12,224 nt of DNA from Clostridiales bacterium (lineage in GTDB: Bacteria; Bacillota; Clostridia; Oscillospirales; JAAYOS01): NCBI GenBank assembly GCA_012521525.1, contig JAAYMG010000176.1:1-12224 (forward strand), read 5' to 3'. The translations under genes and the position numbers were made by a program. The notes beneath the pieces are model-generated. The model was not told the origin of the DNA. It searched no databases and saw nothing but the letters and a program-made list of their open reading frames with translations. Below, piece after piece: positions 1 to 6,503 of the stretch (position 1 is the first letter of the stretch; every line of letters begins with the position of its first letter).

Positions 1-33
1 GATCAAGCCAAAAGAACCGTCCCCGATGTCTTT
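1..33. repeat. possible half of a dispersed clostridial repeat / upstream terminator end
   Basis: The first bases carry AAAAGAACCGTCCCC followed by GATGTC and a run of six T. From memory, AAAGAACCGTCCCC is the right arm of a hairpin repeat (left arm GGGGACGGTTCTTT) scattered through many clostridial genomes. Only one arm is inside the window, so the hairpin cannot be confirmed. The T run after it would also suit an intrinsic terminator of a plus-strand gene left of the window. Confidence 0.3.
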
Positions 34-34
34 T

Positions 35-64
35 TTGAATTCTGTAAAGGTTTCAGGTTATACT
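35..64 (+). promoter_or_regulatory. candidate sigma-A promoter of the 139-567 gene
   Basis: TTGAAT at 35-40 and TATACT at 59-64 are separated by 18 bp. This predicts a transcript start near 70 and a leader of about 68 nt before the ATG at 139. The match is reasonable but not perfect. Confidence 0.4.
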
Positions 65-138
65 ATATACTGGATAACGGCTTTTAGATGTATTCGGGCA
101 GATAGTATATCAGATTTCGACAGCAAGGAGTCAATGAT

Positions 139-567
139 ATGAACGGAAACGCTGAATTGTTGAATTTCATTTATCAAAACTCCCAGATGGGCGTCCATAC
201 ATTGGAGCAGCTGATAGATATCGTCGAGAATGAAGAATTCAAGCGGCACCTGGAATCCCAGTACAGGGAGTACCAGGATATCCATCGCGCAGCCAAGGAA
301 GCTCTCAACAAAAACGGCTATGACGAAAAGGGTATCGGAGCGTTTGACAAGATTAAAACCTATTTGATGATAAATATTCAGACACTGACCGACAGATCGG
401 CATCACACATTTCTGAGATGCTTATCATAGGAAGCAACATGGGTATCATCAACGCTATAAAAAACTTGAAAAAGTACAAGGACGCTGAACCTGATATCAA
501 AAATCTCATGGAAAGGCTGCTCAGGTTCGAGGAAAACAATATCCAGCAGCTAAAAGCCTTCTTATAG
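139..567 (+). CDS. small helical protein, clostridial hypothetical (possibly ferritin-like fold)
   Basis: The product has 142 residues and no signal peptide or membrane segment, so it should be cytoplasmic. It appears all-helical, with many Glu, Lys and Leu residues and an Asn/Gln-rich N-terminus (ELLNFIYQNSQMG). The second half carries the conserved-looking stretch HISEMLIIGSNMGIINAIKN (about residues 90-110), then a helix ending FEENNIQQLKAFL. From memory, proteins of this length and pattern are widespread in Clostridia and are usually labelled hypothetical or loosely linked to DUF2383/ferritin-like four-helix bundles. No clear iron-binding ExxH set is visible, so iron storage should not be assumed. 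The start is supported by AAGGAG 8 nt before the ATG. It appears monocistronic, with a candidate promoter at 35-64 and a shared hairpin downstream. Its biological role is unknown. Confidence 0.8.
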   Translation: MNGNAELLNFIYQNSQMGVHTLEQLIDIVENEEFKRHLESQYREYQDIHRAAKEALNKNGYDEKGIGAFDKIKTYLMINIQTLTDRSASHISEMLIIGSNMGIINAIKNLKKYKDAEPDIKNLMERLLRFEENNIQQLKAFL

Positions 568-665
568 TTGCAGCTTCATTTTTTAAATTTCCATTGTCAT
601 TAGACTATATAAGCGACACTTTACTTTTGAGTCCGTCAACTAACTGCCTTCCATAAATGACTTAA

Positions 666-696
666 GGGCTGCTCCTCCGACCCGGAGGAGCAGCCC
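666..696. terminator. bidirectional hairpin terminator between convergent genes
   Basis: GGGCTGCTCCTCCG (666-679) pairs perfectly with CGGAGGAGCAGCCC (683-696) around the loop ACC, a 14-bp GC-rich stem. The plus-strand gene ends at 567 and the minus-strand transporter at 708, so one hairpin can serve both. The U tract is weak on both sides (CCTTTG on plus, TTAAG on minus), so this is not a textbook intrinsic terminator. Confidence 0.7.
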
Positions 697-707
697 CTTT
701 GCTGCAG

Positions 708-1607
708 TCATAACACTTCTGAGATCGCCAGCAATGCGATACCCAGCATGACAAGCAAGATCATCAAGTACTGTGCGCGTGTAAGTTTCTCTTTCAGGAA
801 AATCCTTGACAGCAGCACGGAAAATGCGCTGTATGATGCTATTACCGGGGCCGCTATTATGGCGTTTTTGGCCATCGCGAATACATAAAAGAATTGTCCG
901 GCTGTCTCGAATATTGCCGCGATTCCCCTGTCCTTTTCTTTGACCAGGCTTATCTTTTCTTTCTTTGCTGCCAGGTAAATCATCGCCAGGATCGCGACTA
1001 TAAAGAAGGTGAACTCATAAGCCAGCAAAGCCTGATCTTCGCCTATCAGCGCCAGCTCATCCAGATATATAGCGTCGGCAAAGGTACCAAGACCGTCGAT
1101 TATGCAGTATAGGATCGGGAATATGATCGCTACGAATCCGATTCTGTACTTGCGATCCTTCTCATCCAACGGAGCAGCCTTATCCGACAGATATTTCTCC
1201 AAAAACGCAAGAGCAACGATACCCGTTGTGATCAGCACGATCGAGCTTACCTCAAGGGCGCTGAGTGCGTGAGTGAAAAATATGTAGATCAATATGGTAG
1301 TTACTGCGCCCGAAGAGTTTTGGATCGGCGAGGATATTGACAACTCAATGTATCTGAGTCCGAAGTAACCTATTGCCATGGACAGGATGTATAATGCCGA
1401 AACCGGGAAATACGTTACCATGTAGATGGGTGAAAAAGATATATTGTTTATAAGCATATACCCAATCGCGTGTATTCCCATTACTACGCCGACCATTATG
1501 ACTGTTTTTATATGGCTCGATTTTTCGTTCGGGTCATTTCCCTTCTTATAAAACAGATCGGCGAAAGCCCAGGAAAGCGTAGTCAATATTGAGTGTACCA
1601 ACCACAT
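708..1607 (-). CDS. EamA/DMT-family transporter
   Basis: This 299-residue, highly hydrophobic protein has about ten predicted membrane helices and the twofold repeat of the drug/metabolite transporter superfamily. The N-terminal half opens with SILTTLSWAFADLFYKKG, typical of EamA domains, and contains PIQNSSGAVTTILIYIFF (about residues 94-111). The second half ends with SAFSVLLSRIFLKEKLTRAQ and LLVMLGIALLAI, the usual end of an EamA repeat. The length fits the family (about 290-310). It should sit in the cytoplasmic membrane and move a small organic solute, but the sequence does not tell which. The start is supported by AAAGGAA 7 nt before the ATG. It is transcribed alone from the promoter at 1719-1746 and converges on the 139-567 gene. 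The leader contains a long inverted repeat that could be regulatory. Confidence 0.9.
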   Translation of the reverse strand: MWLVHSILTTLSWAFADLFYKKGNDPNEKSSHIKTVIMVGVVMGIHAIGYMLINNISFSPIYMVTYFPVSALYILSMAIGYFGLRYIELSISSPIQNSSGAVTTILIYIFFTHALSALEVSSIVLITTGIVALAFLEKYLSDKAAPLDEKDRKYRIGFVAIIFPILYCIIDGLGTFADAIYLDELALIGEDQALLAYEFTFFIVAILAMIYLAAKKEKISLVKEKDRGIAAIFETAGQFFYVFAMAKNAIIAAPVIASYSAFSVLLSRIFLKEKLTRAQYLMILLVMLGIALLAISEVL

Positions 1608-1643
1608 AGATTTATTCCTTTCGTTAGCTTAGAGTAGAGCCTA

Positions 1644-1710
1644 ATTGCTTTTGCGTGCACGATCGGCGTATTAATATTCACATATCGGGCCATATCGAGC
1701 GCAAAGCAAT
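1644..1710 (-). promoter_or_regulatory. long-stem leader structure upstream of the transporter
   Basis: Read on the minus strand, ATTGCTTTGCG (1710-1700) pairs with CGCAAAAGCAAT (1655-1644) with a single bulged base, enclosing about 44 nt. The 5' arm begins almost at the transcript start predicted from the promoter at 1719-1746, as with the P1 helix of many riboswitches. Inside lies a tandem 10-bp near-repeat (1681-1700, CATATCGGGC/CATATCGAGC on plus). No known riboswitch class was recognised, so a regulatory role is inference. Confidence 0.35.
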
Positions 1711-1718
1711 ACTTTTTT

Positions 1719-1746
1719 ATTATACATATTGTTGAACAGGATGCAA
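1719..1746 (-). promoter_or_regulatory. promoter of the EamA transporter
   Basis: On the minus strand TTGCAT (1746-1741) and TATAAT (1724-1719) are 16 bp apart. The -10 is a perfect consensus. This predicts a leader of about 105 nt before the transporter ATG at 1607. Confidence 0.6.
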
Positions 1747-1759
1747 TAGAAAAATAAGA

Positions 1760-1783
1760 GATCCTTAAAAATTTTTAAGGATC
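1760..1783. promoter_or_regulatory. perfect 24-bp palindrome (operator or AT-rich terminator)
   Basis: GATCCTTAAAAA (1760-1771) is followed directly by its exact reverse complement (1772-1783). It lies 14 bp upstream of the -35 box of the transporter promoter, a fitting place for a dimeric regulator. Read on the minus strand it is followed by TCTTATTTTTC, so it could instead be a weak terminator for the nuclease gene that ends at 2041. The sequence alone does not decide. Confidence 0.5.
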
Positions 1784-2040
1784 ATATCGATAAGCGGATT
1801 TTGAGACATTAGCTACCAAAATTAAATTTTCACACGGATAAAACTAATTAAATAAAACTAATTAGTACAGATTACTATAGTGTTCCTTTTTTCGATAGCA
1901 TAAATCAAGGACTGCGCTCAAACCTGTCAGAGCATCAATATAAACGCACATAAGTACACTACTCAGCGAATCATTCGCGCAAAACATAAAATAACTTGAT
2001 AATCGAGCTAAGGAAAATCACGCCAGCAACTATATGTATC
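1784..2040. other. AT-rich intergenic stretch without a gene
   Basis: No coding region was found here. It holds a tandem repeat of ATAAAACTAATTA (1838-1850 and 1852-1864), the second copy extending into the 10-bp palindrome ACTAATTAGT (1857-1866). It also holds a short interrupted palindrome GCGAAT-C-ATTCGC (1966-1978), which could form a small hairpin after the nuclease gene. Together with 1608-1783 it separates the nuclease gene from the transporter. Confidence 0.6.
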
Positions 2041-2985
2041 TTAAGAATCAAAAGGGCCGCAATATCGCTCCAGCAAGTACTTTTTCAACGGCGAATCAGA
2101 GATCACCTTTATTGCTTCATCCCAGTATCCATAGAAAAACTTATTTCGTTCGGATTCATTGATTAGCGAACGCCAGCATTCATGCAGTGATTTACCTGTC
2201 ATGTGTCGAAGTCCCGGTGAAAAATACAACTTATCCTCTGTCAAATAGTTAAGATCGACATTCCGGGAATGCGATAAATGAATTACCCGATAATCCTGTA
2301 TCGTCAGATCCGAATTCAACTTCTTAGGAGTAGTCATTTTCGCCAATAATGTTATCCTCAATAGTTGATATAAAGGTTCATAACCGAGATCAGCAAGGCC
2401 AAATGAGCCCTCATCCCTCATATCAAACGGAACGTCTTTTATTTTTCTCAGTTTTGCCAAGACGCTTGAATATCTTCTCAATCTTTCATTTCCGATAATC
2501 CCGCCGTATTTATTCAAGTCGTTTTCATCACTATAAGTTTCAGTAAACTTCCATTCGATCAATAACTGGGTAATCACTCCGTCTATTTTAGCTAAAATAA
2601 AAGCGTCGACGCTCGTTCTTTGTTGCCCTCTTTTTCCTCCAACTTCATTGATTGGAGACTTAAGTGGACCAACCCATTCGAAGACAACGTTTCCCTTATC
2701 ATTATAAATCCTTCCGTCAACATCAACTCCGGCAGGAAATGGGATCACTTCTTCCACGTTTAGCCCGAAATGGTTTAGAAACATTACTAAATCATGTGTA
2801 TTTTCAGTTTTCCCCAGGTTCCCCAGCACGTTGATGCAAGCAGCTTCACTGCTTACAGGGCTTATATGATCCTTATGAAGCACAACTTCCGGGTCAATGT
2901 TTTCAAGGATGGATTCATCAAAAAACTGCTTATTCGCCCATTTTGACTGGTATCCTTTACTTAATACTGCACCGCTGCTATTCAT
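2041..2985 (-). CDS. PD-(D/E)XK nuclease, PGN_0703-like putative restriction endonuclease
   Basis: The product is a soluble protein of about 314 residues. The centre carries the pattern of a PD-(D/E)XK nuclease: SVDAFI (catalytic Asp near residue 127) followed by LLIEWKFTE (Glu 144 and Lys 146), with a strongly charged QQRTS stretch just before. A Glu near residue 47 could be the N-terminal core acid. After the core come RLRRYSSVL and several helices. From memory this resembles the PGN_0703 family of putative restriction endonucleases, which have a similar length. The sequence supports a metal-dependent DNA-cleaving enzyme; its target is unknown. A GTG at 2994 would add three residues, but AGGAGG lies only 2 nt before it and 11 nt before the ATG at 2985, so the ATG is preferred. 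It is the last gene of a three-gene minus-strand block, about 86 bp after the WG-repeat gene. No methyltransferase is seen in the window. Confidence 0.75.
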   Translation of the reverse strand: MNSSGAVLSKGYQSKWANKQFFDESILENIDPEVVLHKDHISPVSSEAACINVLGNLGKTENTHDLVMFLNHFGLNVEEVIPFPAGVDVDGRIYNDKGNVVFEWVGPLKSPINEVGGKRGQQRTSVDAFILAKIDGVITQLLIEWKFTETYSDENDLNKYGGIIGNERLRRYSSVLAKLRKIKDVPFDMRDEGSFGLADLGYEPLYQLLRITLLAKMTTPKKLNSDLTIQDYRVIHLSHSRNVDLNYLTEDKLYFSPGLRHMTGKSLHECWRSLINESERNKFFYGYWDEAIKVISDSPLKKYLLERYCGPFDS

Positions 2986-3071
2986 TGTTTTCACGACCTC
3001 CTATTTGTGGATCAAGCAGTCGAGTTTTCCACTATTATTAAAACAGGCAGCATTAAAAGCTATCTGCATTT

Positions 3072-4085
3072 TCACATACCAGGAAAATCTTCAAGCGATC
3101 TGAAGAATTGAACGATACCATCATCGGTCAATTCAGATGTAAGGAGCCTTCCTGACAGGTCAGCAACCTGCCAGACCCCTTCCTCCCTGCTCACAATCAA
3201 CATTTCACTGTCCCATCTGTCGTAAGTTCCATTATCATATAGTATTTCATGATACTCCGGAGGCAAAATATACTCGTTATTTCGGTCCAGTACGCAAAAC
3301 TTGCCGTTTTGAACTCCGATCGCGCTGCAATTATCAAATACGAACAGTCCATCTTCAAGATAATCATATATCGGGGGGATCACAAATTCTCCGTTCCCAT
3401 TGACATAACCATATTTGCCGTTTACTCTGGCCCGTACGATATCGGACCATTCGAAATCGAGCCTTTCTTCGAAGATAAAGTCGGTTATGGTTCCTATATA
3501 AGGTTTGGCAATAGCCCAATTATTGTTGTCTCCCATCACAGCGATAGCTTCATCGTTCCACCCGCCAACTGACAAGTATTCGGTGTACAGTGCATATTCA
3601 AATTCCTTATCCATGAAGCCCCATTTGCCGTCTTTCCTGACGGGTATGATCCCATGATAGAAACATTCCCCCATATCTTCATAAATCGGCTCAAGCTTTA
3701 CTTCTGCCGTCAGAAACTCTACCATTCCCCATCGCAAGCAAGGTTTGATATCCGGATAGGCATTTAGATCAACTCTCCCGGCCCTTGCGATCTTGCTGCA
3801 GATTTCGTCCGGTATATCCTGATATCCTTCATCAGATACAAGTACTGCAAAGGGAAATAATGTCCATAGATGCATGCTGCTATCATAATCAGGATATTTG
3901 TCAGGATGCAGCATATAGCTGTCATCCTCCCGATCAAATGGGATCCCGCCTAATATGAATGCATCTACGCACTCCTCCATCTCCCGGCATTCCCCGTTCT
4001 TAACAGCCAGTATCTTATTCCTTTCTATAAATCCAAGATGAAAATCAGTATACACATTGTCGATAAAAAGGCAGTTTACTTTCAT
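3072..4085 (-). CDS. WG-repeat-containing protein
   Basis: The product is a soluble protein of about 337 residues without signal peptide or membrane helix. The C-terminal two thirds hold degenerate WG (KWG) beta-repeats: KDGKWGFMDKEF (near residue 150), a weaker one at NNWAIAKP (near 188), NGKYGYVNGNGEFVIPP (near 221), NGKFCVLDRNNEYILPP (near 260) and EGVWQVADLSGRLL (near 302). WG repeats are thought to build beta-propeller or solenoid-like surfaces for binding partners and usually have no catalytic role. The first 125 residues are not recognised. An upstream TTG at 4142 would give 356 residues but has no ribosome binding site, while the ATG at 4085 has GAGGG 10 nt before it. The gene lies about 100 bp after the 133-residue gene and before the nuclease gene, so it may supply a sensing or binding function to the nuclease; that link is inferred. 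Confidence 0.8.
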   Translation of the reverse strand: MKVNCLFIDNVYTDFHLGFIERNKILAVKNGECREMEECVDAFILGGIPFDREDDSYMLHPDKYPDYDSSMHLWTLFPFAVLVSDEGYQDIPDEICSKIARAGRVDLNAYPDIKPCLRWGMVEFLTAEVKLEPIYEDMGECFYHGIIPVRKDGKWGFMDKEFEYALYTEYLSVGGWNDEAIAVMGDNNNWAIAKPYIGTITDFIFEERLDFEWSDIVRARVNGKYGYVNGNGEFVIPPIYDYLEDGLFVFDNCSAIGVQNGKFCVLDRNNEYILPPEYHEILYDNGTYDRWDSEMLIVSREEGVWQVADLSGRLLTSELTDDGIVQFFRSLEDFPGM

Positions 4086-4145
4086 ATCAACAGATCCCTC
4101 ACTAATGTAAATCTGAATAAGTACAGGATCTCCAAACAACAATAA

Positions 4146-4190
4146 GCGGTAAGCTGTATACTATAGCGGTTGCGGTAAGCCGTATACTAT
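4146..4190. repeat. 19-bp direct repeat between the small gene and the WG-repeat gene
   Basis: GCGGTAAGCTGTATACTAT (4146-4164) recurs as GCGGTAAGCCGTATACTAT (4172-4190), 18 of 19 bases identical and 26 bp apart. Each copy contains the palindrome GTATAC. The second copy includes the stop codon of the 133-residue gene. It may be a duplication by slippage, a regulator site or a recombination scar. Confidence 0.7.
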
Positions 4191-4588
4191 TCTGTTTCTT
4201 TCTTTTTTCTGAACCAACTGGCCGTTTTTACCCCTTTTTCGTTCATATGGGCGACCCAGACATTTTCCGGTCTTCCATCATACCCAAGAACATAGCGAAA
4301 CAGAAACCCGAAAACACTCCCTATTCCCTTCTTTACATAGTCATCCTTTCCCTTTTCAAAGGGCGGGATTTTTTCGGAATAGTATGCTATAAAAGAGATC
4401 ACAGGAGGGACCTTAAGATAATCATTTGCAAATATAATATGGCCCAGCAGCTCGGGATCGGTGAGTGTCTGCATAATGAGGTCTTTATACATGCTGTCTG
4501 TGGCCCAGAATGTCTTGAAGGATTTGTATACCTTCGAGTACTCATTATCAAACCGTTCGATGATCTCATTTGCAGAAATATTAAGCAT
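4187..4588 (-). CDS. unrecognised 133-residue protein
   Basis: I do not recognise this family with confidence. The product is soluble, with an amphipathic N-terminal region (NEIIERFDNEYSKVYKSF), a middle section LLGHIIFANDYLKVPPVISF, and a Gly/Phe-rich segment IGSVFGFLFRYVLGYDGR (about residues 89-106). It ends with KTASWFRKKKETE. Only that segment is fairly hydrophobic; it is too short and too broken to claim a membrane helix. The ATG is supported by GGAGG 4 nt upstream and by a near-consensus promoter at 4633-4661, so it is the first gene of the three-gene minus-strand block. Nothing in it points to catalysis. A partner or regulator of the following WG-repeat and nuclease genes is possible but unproven. 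Confidence 0.75.
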   Translation of the reverse strand: MLNISANEIIERFDNEYSKVYKSFKTFWATDSMYKDLIMQTLTDPELLGHIIFANDYLKVPPVISFIAYYSEKIPPFEKGKDDYVKKGIGSVFGFLFRYVLGYDGRPENVWVAHMNEKGVKTASWFRKKKETE

Positions 4589-4632
4589 GCATCCTCCATA
4601 ATCATGAATTTAATAATATATATGACACTCGT

Positions 4633-4661
4633 ATTATAACGCTGACAGGAAATGATTGCAA
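4633..4661 (-). promoter_or_regulatory. strong promoter of the three-gene accessory block
   Basis: On the minus strand TTGCAA (4661-4656) and TATAAT (4638-4633) are exactly 17 bp apart, a near-consensus sigma-A promoter. Transcription would start near 4626, giving a leader of about 40 nt. It would serve the 133-residue gene and possibly the WG-repeat and nuclease genes behind it. Confidence 0.7.
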
Positions 4662-4702
4662 GCAGGTTTTTCAAAATCAGACAATTTATTCACTGTTCGT
4701 GA

Positions 4703-4852
4703 TCTTCATATGGACAGGATTTCGATCTTATAAGAAGCGGTGTAAACCTCACGCAGGGCTACAATGGTGACCTGACAAGCCGCCGGGCCGGATCGATCGG
4801 CGGCCGGATGGTCAAAAAGATGATCCAAGCCTATGAGGAGGGACTCAAATAA
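4703..4852 (+). pseudogene. 5'-truncated alpha/beta-type small acid-soluble spore protein
   Basis: The reading frame from 4739 to the TAA at 4850-4852 encodes a near-perfect C-terminal half of an alpha/beta-type SASP: GVNL, then GYNGDLTSRRAGSIGG and RMVKKMIQAY. These are the two conserved DNA-binding blocks of the family. Intact SASPs have about 60-75 residues and begin with a Met-initiated helix containing the germination protease site. Here the frame reaches a TGA at 4700-4702 without any start codon, and no N-terminal helix was found in the other frames just upstream. The residues before GVNL (DFDLIRS) match the family poorly and seem one residue short. It is therefore probably a remnant broken at its 5' end, next to the promoter of the divergent accessory block. 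It shows that the organism or its ancestor forms spores. Confidence 0.75.
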
Positions 4853-4913
4853 CCAGGCTGTGATAAACCAAGCATATAGCTCCGGTCAAATCTATATAAG
4901 AAAAGAAACCTTA

Positions 4914-4954
4914 AAAGCTCCGAAACCGTTGAAACTCAACGTTTTCGGAGCTTT
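4914..4954. terminator. hairpin terminator, shared by gcvPB and the spore-protein remnant
   Basis: AAAGCTCCGAAACCGTTGA (4914-4932) pairs with TCAACGTTTTCGGAGCTTT (4936-4954) with one mismatch and a 3-nt loop. Read on the minus strand it is followed by TTAAGGTTTCTTTTC, a fair U-rich tail, about 80 bp after the gcvPB stop. On the plus strand it lies 60 bp after the spore-protein remnant. Confidence 0.75.
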
Positions 4955-5036
4955 ATGTCGGAGTCGCAAATTAATTATTTACGGATTTGAACGTTCGACG
5001 ATCAAGAAAATGAGCCCGAATTGCCGGCAAAACCCG

Positions 5037-6503
5037 TCAACTGACATCAGTTTTTGAAAATCGGATGATGGGATTGCGCGCGGCTGTGACTTCGTCAACA
5101 CGACGCACCGGTGTGTTGTGCGGCGCCTCTTTCAGAAGCTCAGGCGAGGTCTTCGCCTCTTCCGCAATTTTCAGCATCGCCGATACGAAGGCATCGAGCG
5201 TATCAACGCTTTCCGTTTCCGTGGGCTCGATCATAATGGCATCATTGATCGTGAGCGGGAAGTACACTGTCGGCGGATGAAAACCATAGTCGATGAGACG
5301 CTTTGCTATGTCCATCGTCGTCACACCGTTTTCATTTTCAAGTCCGCCCAGCACAAACTCATGTTTGCACATCCTGTCAATAGGTAGTTTATACGTGCCC
5401 TTGAGCGCGTTCATCAGATAGTTTGCGTTTATGACCGCGTTTATGCTGACATTTCTAAGCCCTTCAGCCCCCATTGAAAGAATATATGCGTAAGCTTTTA
5501 AGCACACCGCAAAGTGCCCATAGAAGCTTTTGACCTTGCCTATCGAGTGCGGTCTGTCATAGTTCAAAGTATATTTGTCGCCATGCTTCTCCACGACAGG
5601 CACCGGCAAAAACTTAGCCAGGTCCTTCCTGACACCGACGGGACCGCTGCCCGGACCACCTCCGCCGTGAGGGGTGGAGAATGTCTTATGCAGATTAAGG
5701 TGGATGATGTCGAATCCCATGTCACCCGGTCTTGTAATACCCAATATGGCGTTTGCGTTGGCTCCGTCGTAGTACATCAGCCCGCCCGCGGCATGGACCA
5801 GGTCGCATATCTCTTTGATATTCGGCTCAAAGAGTCCCAAAGTGTTCGGATTTGTCAGCATCATGCCGGCAACATCGTCACCCAGGACTTTCCTGAGCTT
5901 TTCTATATCCACATCACCGTGCTCGTTCGACTCTACCTCGATAACCTCAAATCCGAGTACTGCCGCACTGGCGGGATTTGTTCCATGGGCGGAGTCCGGT
6001 ACGATTATCTTTGTTCTCTTTGCGTCTTCGCCCCGCTCCCTGTGATAGGCCTTCATGATCATTAGCCCAGTCAGTTCGCCATGGGCTCCGGCAGCCGGCT
6101 GCAGAGTCACTTCATACATGCCCGTTATCTCTTCGAGCGCTTTCCGCAGCTCATACATCACTTCCAGCGCCCCCTGGACTGTCTCCTCTGGCTGTAACGG
6201 GTGTATGTTCATGAATCCTTCGTAAGATGCAACGACTTCGTTGATCTTAGGGTTATATTTCATCGTGCAGGAACCAAGCGGGTAAAAACCTGTATCGACA
6301 CAATAATTCTTTGATGACAGGTTGGTATAATGCCGCACTATATCGACTTCGCTCACTTCCGGCATATTCAGAGGAGCAGTACCAATAAACTCCTTAGGTA
6401 TCAGTTCGTCGATCGGAAGGGTGTCTACATCGCATTTGGGAAGACTATATGCCCTGCGCCCCTCACGTGACAATTCAAATATCAGCTTATCATAAGCTCT
6501 CAC
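5037..6503 (-). CDS. gcvPB: glycine dehydrogenase (decarboxylating) subunit 2, P protein C-terminal half
   Basis: GcvPB (488 residues) is the PLP-carrying half of the P protein. With GcvPA it decarboxylates glycine and passes the aminomethyl group to the lipoyl arm of GcvH in the cytoplasm. Family signatures are clear: FYPLGSCTMKYNPK (about residues 73-86), PAAGAHGELTG (136-146), PDSAHGTNPASA (169-180), and NLHKTFSTPHGGGGPGSGP, in which Lys 273 is the expected Schiff-base lysine. The C-terminus has the expected HPPTVYFPL and MIEPTETES. The length is normal for split-type enzymes. It starts with GTG, overlapping the gcvPA stop by 4 bp (GTGA), with AGAGGGGAG 9 nt upstream inside gcvPA, so translation is probably coupled. 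It is the last gene of the operon, followed by a hairpin at 4914-4954. Confidence 0.97.
   Translation of the reverse strand: MRAYDKLIFELSREGRRAYSLPKCDVDTLPIDELIPKEFIGTAPLNMPEVSEVDIVRHYTNLSSKNYCVDTGFYPLGSCTMKYNPKINEVVASYEGFMNIHPLQPEETVQGALEVMYELRKALEEITGMYEVTLQPAAGAHGELTGLMIMKAYHRERGEDAKRTKIIVPDSAHGTNPASAAVLGFEVIEVESNEHGDVDIEKLRKVLGDDVAGMMLTNPNTLGLFEPNIKEICDLVHAAGGLMYYDGANANAILGITRPGDMGFDIIHLNLHKTFSTPHGGGGPGSGPVGVRKDLAKFLPVPVVEKHGDKYTLNYDRPHSIGKVKSFYGHFAVCLKAYAYILSMGAEGLRNVSINAVINANYLMNALKGTYKLPIDRMCKHEFVLGGLENENGVTTMDIAKRLIDYGFHPPTVYFPLTINDAIMIEPTETESVDTLDAFVSAMLKIAEEAKTSPELLKEAPHNTPVRRVDEVTAARNPIIRFSKTDVS

Noticed and set aside
4187..4588. Toxin-antitoxin pair or immunity protein role for the 133-residue gene
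   Set aside because: Size and position would allow it, but no motif of a known toxin, antitoxin or immunity family is visible, so no such name is given.
4399..4674. 91-residue minus-strand frame overlapping the 133-residue gene
   Set aside because: It has no good binding site and runs through the promoter at 4633-4661. The alternative frame has GGAGG at the right distance.
4833..5057. 74-residue plus-strand frame after the spore-protein remnant
   Set aside because: It runs through the terminator hairpin at 4914-4954 and into gcvPB; no family resemblance.
5514..6065. 183-residue plus-strand open frame across gcvPB
   Set aside because: Antisense shadow of gcvPB; the composition looks like the complement of a conserved gene, with no recognisable domain.
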